Shown piece after piece: positions 61,173-64,000 of a stretch of DNA of 64,000 nucleotides. Every line of letters starts with the position of its first letter. The first letter of the stretch is position 1. A program made the translations under genes and the position numbers. The stretch is from positions 24,343,001 to 24,407,000 of the forward strand of contig NC_037094.1 of NCBI RefSeq assembly GCF_002994745.2. Reading direction: 5' to 3'. Source of the stretch: Rosa chinensis. Lineage: Eukaryota > Streptophyta > Magnoliopsida > Rosales > Rosaceae. The notes beneath the pieces are model-generated. The model ran no database searches and was not told where the DNA came from. It saw only the letters and a list, made by a program, of their open reading frames with translations.

Positions 61173-61185
61173 CGTGCTGATAACG
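61173..61185 (-). other. Putative primer-binding site
   Basis: Minus strand CGTTATCAGCACG adjoining the LTR end, same as at 35471-35483. Confidence 0.6.
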
Positions 61186-61348
61186 TGTTATAAAGTAGGG
61201 AGAAGATAGGGAGAGGATAGTAGGGAGGAAGTAGAAGTATATCATTCAGTCTCATTAGCCTCCTTTATATAGAGGTAGGGTTTACATCAAAGTATACAAC
61301 TAATGAGTATTTACATGGACATCCACATAGATAATAATATTTACAACA
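61186..61348 (-). repeat. LTR (plus-strand right) of young Copia derivative
   Basis: Identical to 51024-51186; followed by the TTATG target duplication. Confidence 0.97.
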
Positions 61349-61989
61349 TTATGTACTTTGTTGAACCTTTTTTTTGCATTGTTTGAATAGGTGATATATC
61401 GAGATTTCAAATCCTCCAATGTGCTCTTAGATGAGGACTTTAAGCCGAAGCACTCAGACTTTGGGCTTGCTAGATAAGGGCCAAAGGGTGACCGTACTCA
61501 TGTATCGACAGCAGTAAGTGGATAATAGATGACTTATTTTATTACTAACCCAAGTTCTTTTAGAAATCAATGTCAACTTCATTTGGAAGTTGGCAGAATC
61601 TTGTTTAAATTGCAATATTGAGATTTGAGAGGACAATTGGTATTAGTTATTATTCGCCTTTCTGATTCTTTGCTTCTATTTAACATTTTCCCTGGTTCAT
61701 ATTGTATTTGCTTTTGTTATCGGGTGGTAGGGACTCATGGATATGCTGCCCCAGAGTATGTTGAAACAGGCCATCTTTATTGGGTTAGACAGTACCCTGC
61801 AGACCGTAAAAAGTTCAGCATGATAATAGATCCGCTCCTGAGAGACCAGTAATCGCCAAGCTGGCAGATAGCTGCCAAAACAAGAATGCAAAAGACCGGC
61901 CAACAATGAATCAGGTAGTAGAGATCTTGAAGCAAACTATACAAGATTCACAAAAGGGTACCAACTCTGTAAATAACAATTATTGATCT

Positions 61990-62900
61990 GCATAAATGAG
62001 TTCTTGATTTTATTATAAATATAACAAAAGTTTGGAAAAAGGAGAATGGTTGTTCATCCTCTGATGTGTTTGATCAAATGCAAAACATACAAAGAAGATA
62101 AGTTCATAAACAGGTTTCATATAAGGTCAAGTGCAATTGGCTCTTGCTGTATTGTATTACTACATATCATAACATAGTGATCGTATATGTTTAAAGGCTA
62201 TGAAACCTTCAAAGTCTGTGATAGCACCTGCCAGATTCTTGTTTCTTTTATGCGTGAGTCATATATGGACTTCTGTATGATATGCTTCTATACTTGCTTG
62301 TTTGATTGTTTAATTAAAATTATTAAATATGTTTGGAGATTTAATTGTTTCCAATTATTGATTGAATACGTATTGTATACGGAAGATTTAAGTAGAAGAA
62401 ACTAGGATGGGACAAACTTGGCCGAAGATGTATATTCTTTCGGGTATATGTTTTGAGTCCTTGACATGAAGATGTATATTCTCGTGTTTCTTAATCAATC
62501 CCAAAGCTCAATTAGGGGTGAAACGCAGTAAAGATGCACAAATTGTTTTCATTGAAAAAGTTTCTGTTTGAATTTTGTGTTCATTTTCTGTGGCAGAACT
62601 TATATTCTGATGGCAGAAACAGATTTGAAGTTCAATAGTAAAAATGCACACCAACTATTTGAGATTTTGCTTGTGTAAGCAAGCCTTGTTTAGTATCTGC
62701 TGAGTTTTCTACAGTTACCCGTCCGAGCTTGCTGGGTCAATTATGATGAATCTATTTTATTGATTTCGTACATTTGCTTTAGTATTTGTAACTTTTCAGC
62801 ATTCAAGTCCACAAAGCAGACAATGTAGCTATTTATAGCCAGATTATAGAGATCTTTCTTTCGCTTTATTCATTACTAAACGCACAGGCTATATTTACAT
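61990..62900. other. Non-coding stretch of unit B
   Basis: Counterpart of 8290-9140 with one extra stretch of about 45 bp near 62160-62205. No gene recognised. Confidence 0.6.
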
Positions 62901-62901
62901 T

Positions 62902-63020
62902 ATGAGTGGTAAATGTTGGTTGGGCTTCTGTGCTTGCTCGTTACCACTGCAATTGGTTGTTCAAGAGTTTGGGAGCTCCAGCATAAGATCGGATTCATAT
63001 CAAAACGGCCGAGTACAAGG
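62902..63020 (+). pseudogene. RLP relic: signal peptide joined to C-terminal tail (unit B)
   Basis: One frame starting at 62913 reads MLVGLLCLLVTTAIGCSRV, clearly like the RLP signal peptide (LVGLVCLAIASAICCSNV). It then runs at once into KIGFISKRPSTRQEH, which equals a shifted frame of the RLP cytoplasmic tail. The LRR domain is absent. Counterpart of 9144-9265. Confidence 0.65.
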
Positions 63021-63149
63021 CAAGAGCACTATAGGGGATACGTCAGTACAATCTTGTTCACCTACTCGGTTATTTTCATGATCAGTTGTACTCAACTGCC
63101 ATTAGATCTAAATCTAATAGTGGAGGATACTGATGGAAAGTAAATAAAT

Positions 63150-63855
63150 TTCAATCACCTTATTGTTATCCAGTGATTTAGATTTTTTTTTTTTTCCTAC
63201 TAGTCCCATTTTGCAATATCCAGACATGTTTTCTTTTGATTTGTACATACTTCCATACAAACGTCCAACTTATTTTGGTTAGAGTCAAGGTCAAGCAAGT
63301 GGATCGGAATTAATCCACATCAAAGTCGTGATCAAACTTTCGTGTTATTTTCATTCAGCTTTGAGATCCATTGAAAAACTGAATCCATCTAATTAGAAAA
63401 AAAAAAAACATTAGAAACACTTAGAATACTTAATCAAAAGCGGTCTCATTAAACCATATGTATAAGGGTATAATCCGAGAGAGACGATACTCCTTATGAA
63501 AGAAAAAGAGTACACACACTCTTAAAAACACAAAAAAAATTACAATATACTGCACTGCAAATTAATTATTCCAATAATACAGTCATTTGGGATTTTGGGT
63601 CATCTTGTAACTTATATATAGGTTTGATTGTGACACGACCATCTTTGTCTACGAAGAACTTGTGAATATGGACAAGATCAGCCATAACTACTTGTATATC
63701 TTAGTCAAGTCGAACAATTTCCAAAGACTTTCACAAAAGCAAGTCAATTCAATTTTAACACACACGTATGGTCTCCAAAATCTGGTGTCACAAAACGAGC
63801 TGAATCAATTTTCTTGCAATAGTTTAACAATTAATTATCGAGCTACTTAAGTTGA
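63150..63855. other. Intergenic stretch of unit B
   Basis: Counterpart of 9390-10128; no gene recognised. Confidence 0.6.
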
Positions 63856-63858
63856 GCT

Positions 63859-63924
63859 ATTGATTTATTGAGAAGTGGTTTTCGGAAAGTCATTGATTTA
63901 TTGGGAAGTGGTTTTCGGAAAGTC
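63859..63924. repeat. Two-copy 33-bp tandem repeat
   Basis: ATTGATTTATTGAGAAGTGG-type unit of 33 bp, twice in a row (63859-63891, 63892-63924) with one substitution, plus a partial third. It begins where unit B stops matching unit A. Confidence 0.9.
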
Positions 63925-64000
63925 ATTGATTGAGGAAATATTAAGAGAATTAAGAATTTTCGAGTATTTGAGTATGATCCATTTTTCGAGATGGAGTTCA

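Larger units (their letters stand above)
51024..61348 (-). mobile_element. Young Copia derivative (LARD-like), minus strand
   Basis: Two LTRs of 163 bp (51024-51186 and 61186-61348) are identical at every base by my reading. The target duplication TTATG flanks both (51019-51023, 61349-61353), and the empty site with a single TTATG is visible in unit A at about 7531. In element orientation the primer site CGTTATCAGCACG is at 61173-61185 and the polypurine tract at 51187-51197. The interior has only traces of polymerase sequence (an integrase-tail-like stretch near 52640-52720), no usable gag, and a dense hairpin array. A Mutator-like element and a gypsy LTR are nested inside. It must have been mobilised by another element's proteins. 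Confidence 0.95.
49904..61986 (+). pseudogene. RLCK-VII (PCRK/PBL19-like) kinase pseudogene, copy B, split by retrotransposon
   Basis: Exon 1 at 49904-50168 is clean ([34 protein letters not shown]). The Copia derivative 51024-61348 sits in the next intron. Exon 2 is 61391-61513 with the same premature stop after SDFGLAR as copy A, and exon 3 is 61724-61986 with the same mutated acceptor (GG for AG). Exon 3 has also lost about 104 bp between the copies of a TCTTT word (compare 7953-8056), removing [14 protein letters not shown], and about 22 bp near 61850. The N-lobe exon is absent. The shared lesions show that A and B were already pseudogenes when duplicated. Confidence 0.9.
47418..63855 (+). 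repeat. Segmental duplication, unit B (interrupted)
   Basis: Near-identical to unit A (3956-10128), with an insertion of 10325 bp at 51024-61348. Small differences are a longer TA run near 49255-49280 and two deletions in the last kinase exon. The left edge TATGCAAGTCCATAAC lies 10 bp after the THP1 relic; the right edge is TTAAGTTGAGCT. Confidence 0.9.

Overview
The window is nuclear DNA of a flowering plant, almost certainly a eudicot. It has intron-containing gene remnants, LRR receptor-like protein and receptor-like cytoplasmic kinase sequences, Ty1-copia, LINE, CACTA and Mutator-like elements, and AT-rich intergenic DNA. The receptor-like protein resembles the HcrVf type, which would suit Rosaceae, but that placement is only a guess. 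A 100-base run of N at 3856-3955 shows this is a scaffold, and indel-rich divergence between repeat copies suggests imperfect long-read consensus.

Layout. 1-3855: 3'-truncated copy of a Copia element, a near-duplicate of 16611-20415. 3956-10128: unit A of a duplicated defence-gene segment (RLP-tail relic, RLCK-VII kinase pseudogene, RLP signal/tail relic). 10119-12415: LINE 3' end, short tandem repeats and an inverted-repeat element. 12416-14387: Mutator-like element (MULE) carrying an LRR-kinase ectodomain fragment. About 14505-28123: second MULE with a phosphoglycerate dehydrogenase fragment, split by a Copia element (14565-26585) that is itself split by a CACTA element (20595-25274) carrying a MADS-box exon. 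28215-39300: unit C of the defence segment, split by a minus-strand Copia (28425-35740). 39330-44582: RLP-tail relic, a TRIM element and a large LRR receptor-like protein gene on the minus strand. 45884-47407: fragments of a UBP12/13-type ubiquitin protease and of THP1/EER5, side by side. 47418-63855: unit B, split by a young minus-strand Copia derivative (51024-61348), which contains a MULE (55230-59675) with an auxilin-like fragment, which in turn contains a probable gypsy solo LTR (55561-58154).

Insertion order is unusually well supported, because target-site duplications can be read for most elements: ATTAA, TGT, GAACT, GAATT, TTATG (also single-copy at the empty site in unit A), and 9-bp TTTCTCTTT and TTTATATTT for two MULEs. 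The only near-intact host gene is the RLP (41132-44582). It has a six-fold 147-bp LRR array, two one-base frame losses and one in-frame stop. The kinase copies lack the ATP-binding lobe and are pseudogenes.

The most unusual signal is a dispersed array of short hairpins in the two minus-strand Copia elements. The arms differ from site to site but remain complementary, while the five-base loop is conserved (TTCAG, TTCTG, TACTG, TTCAA and similar). I know of no described feature that explains it.
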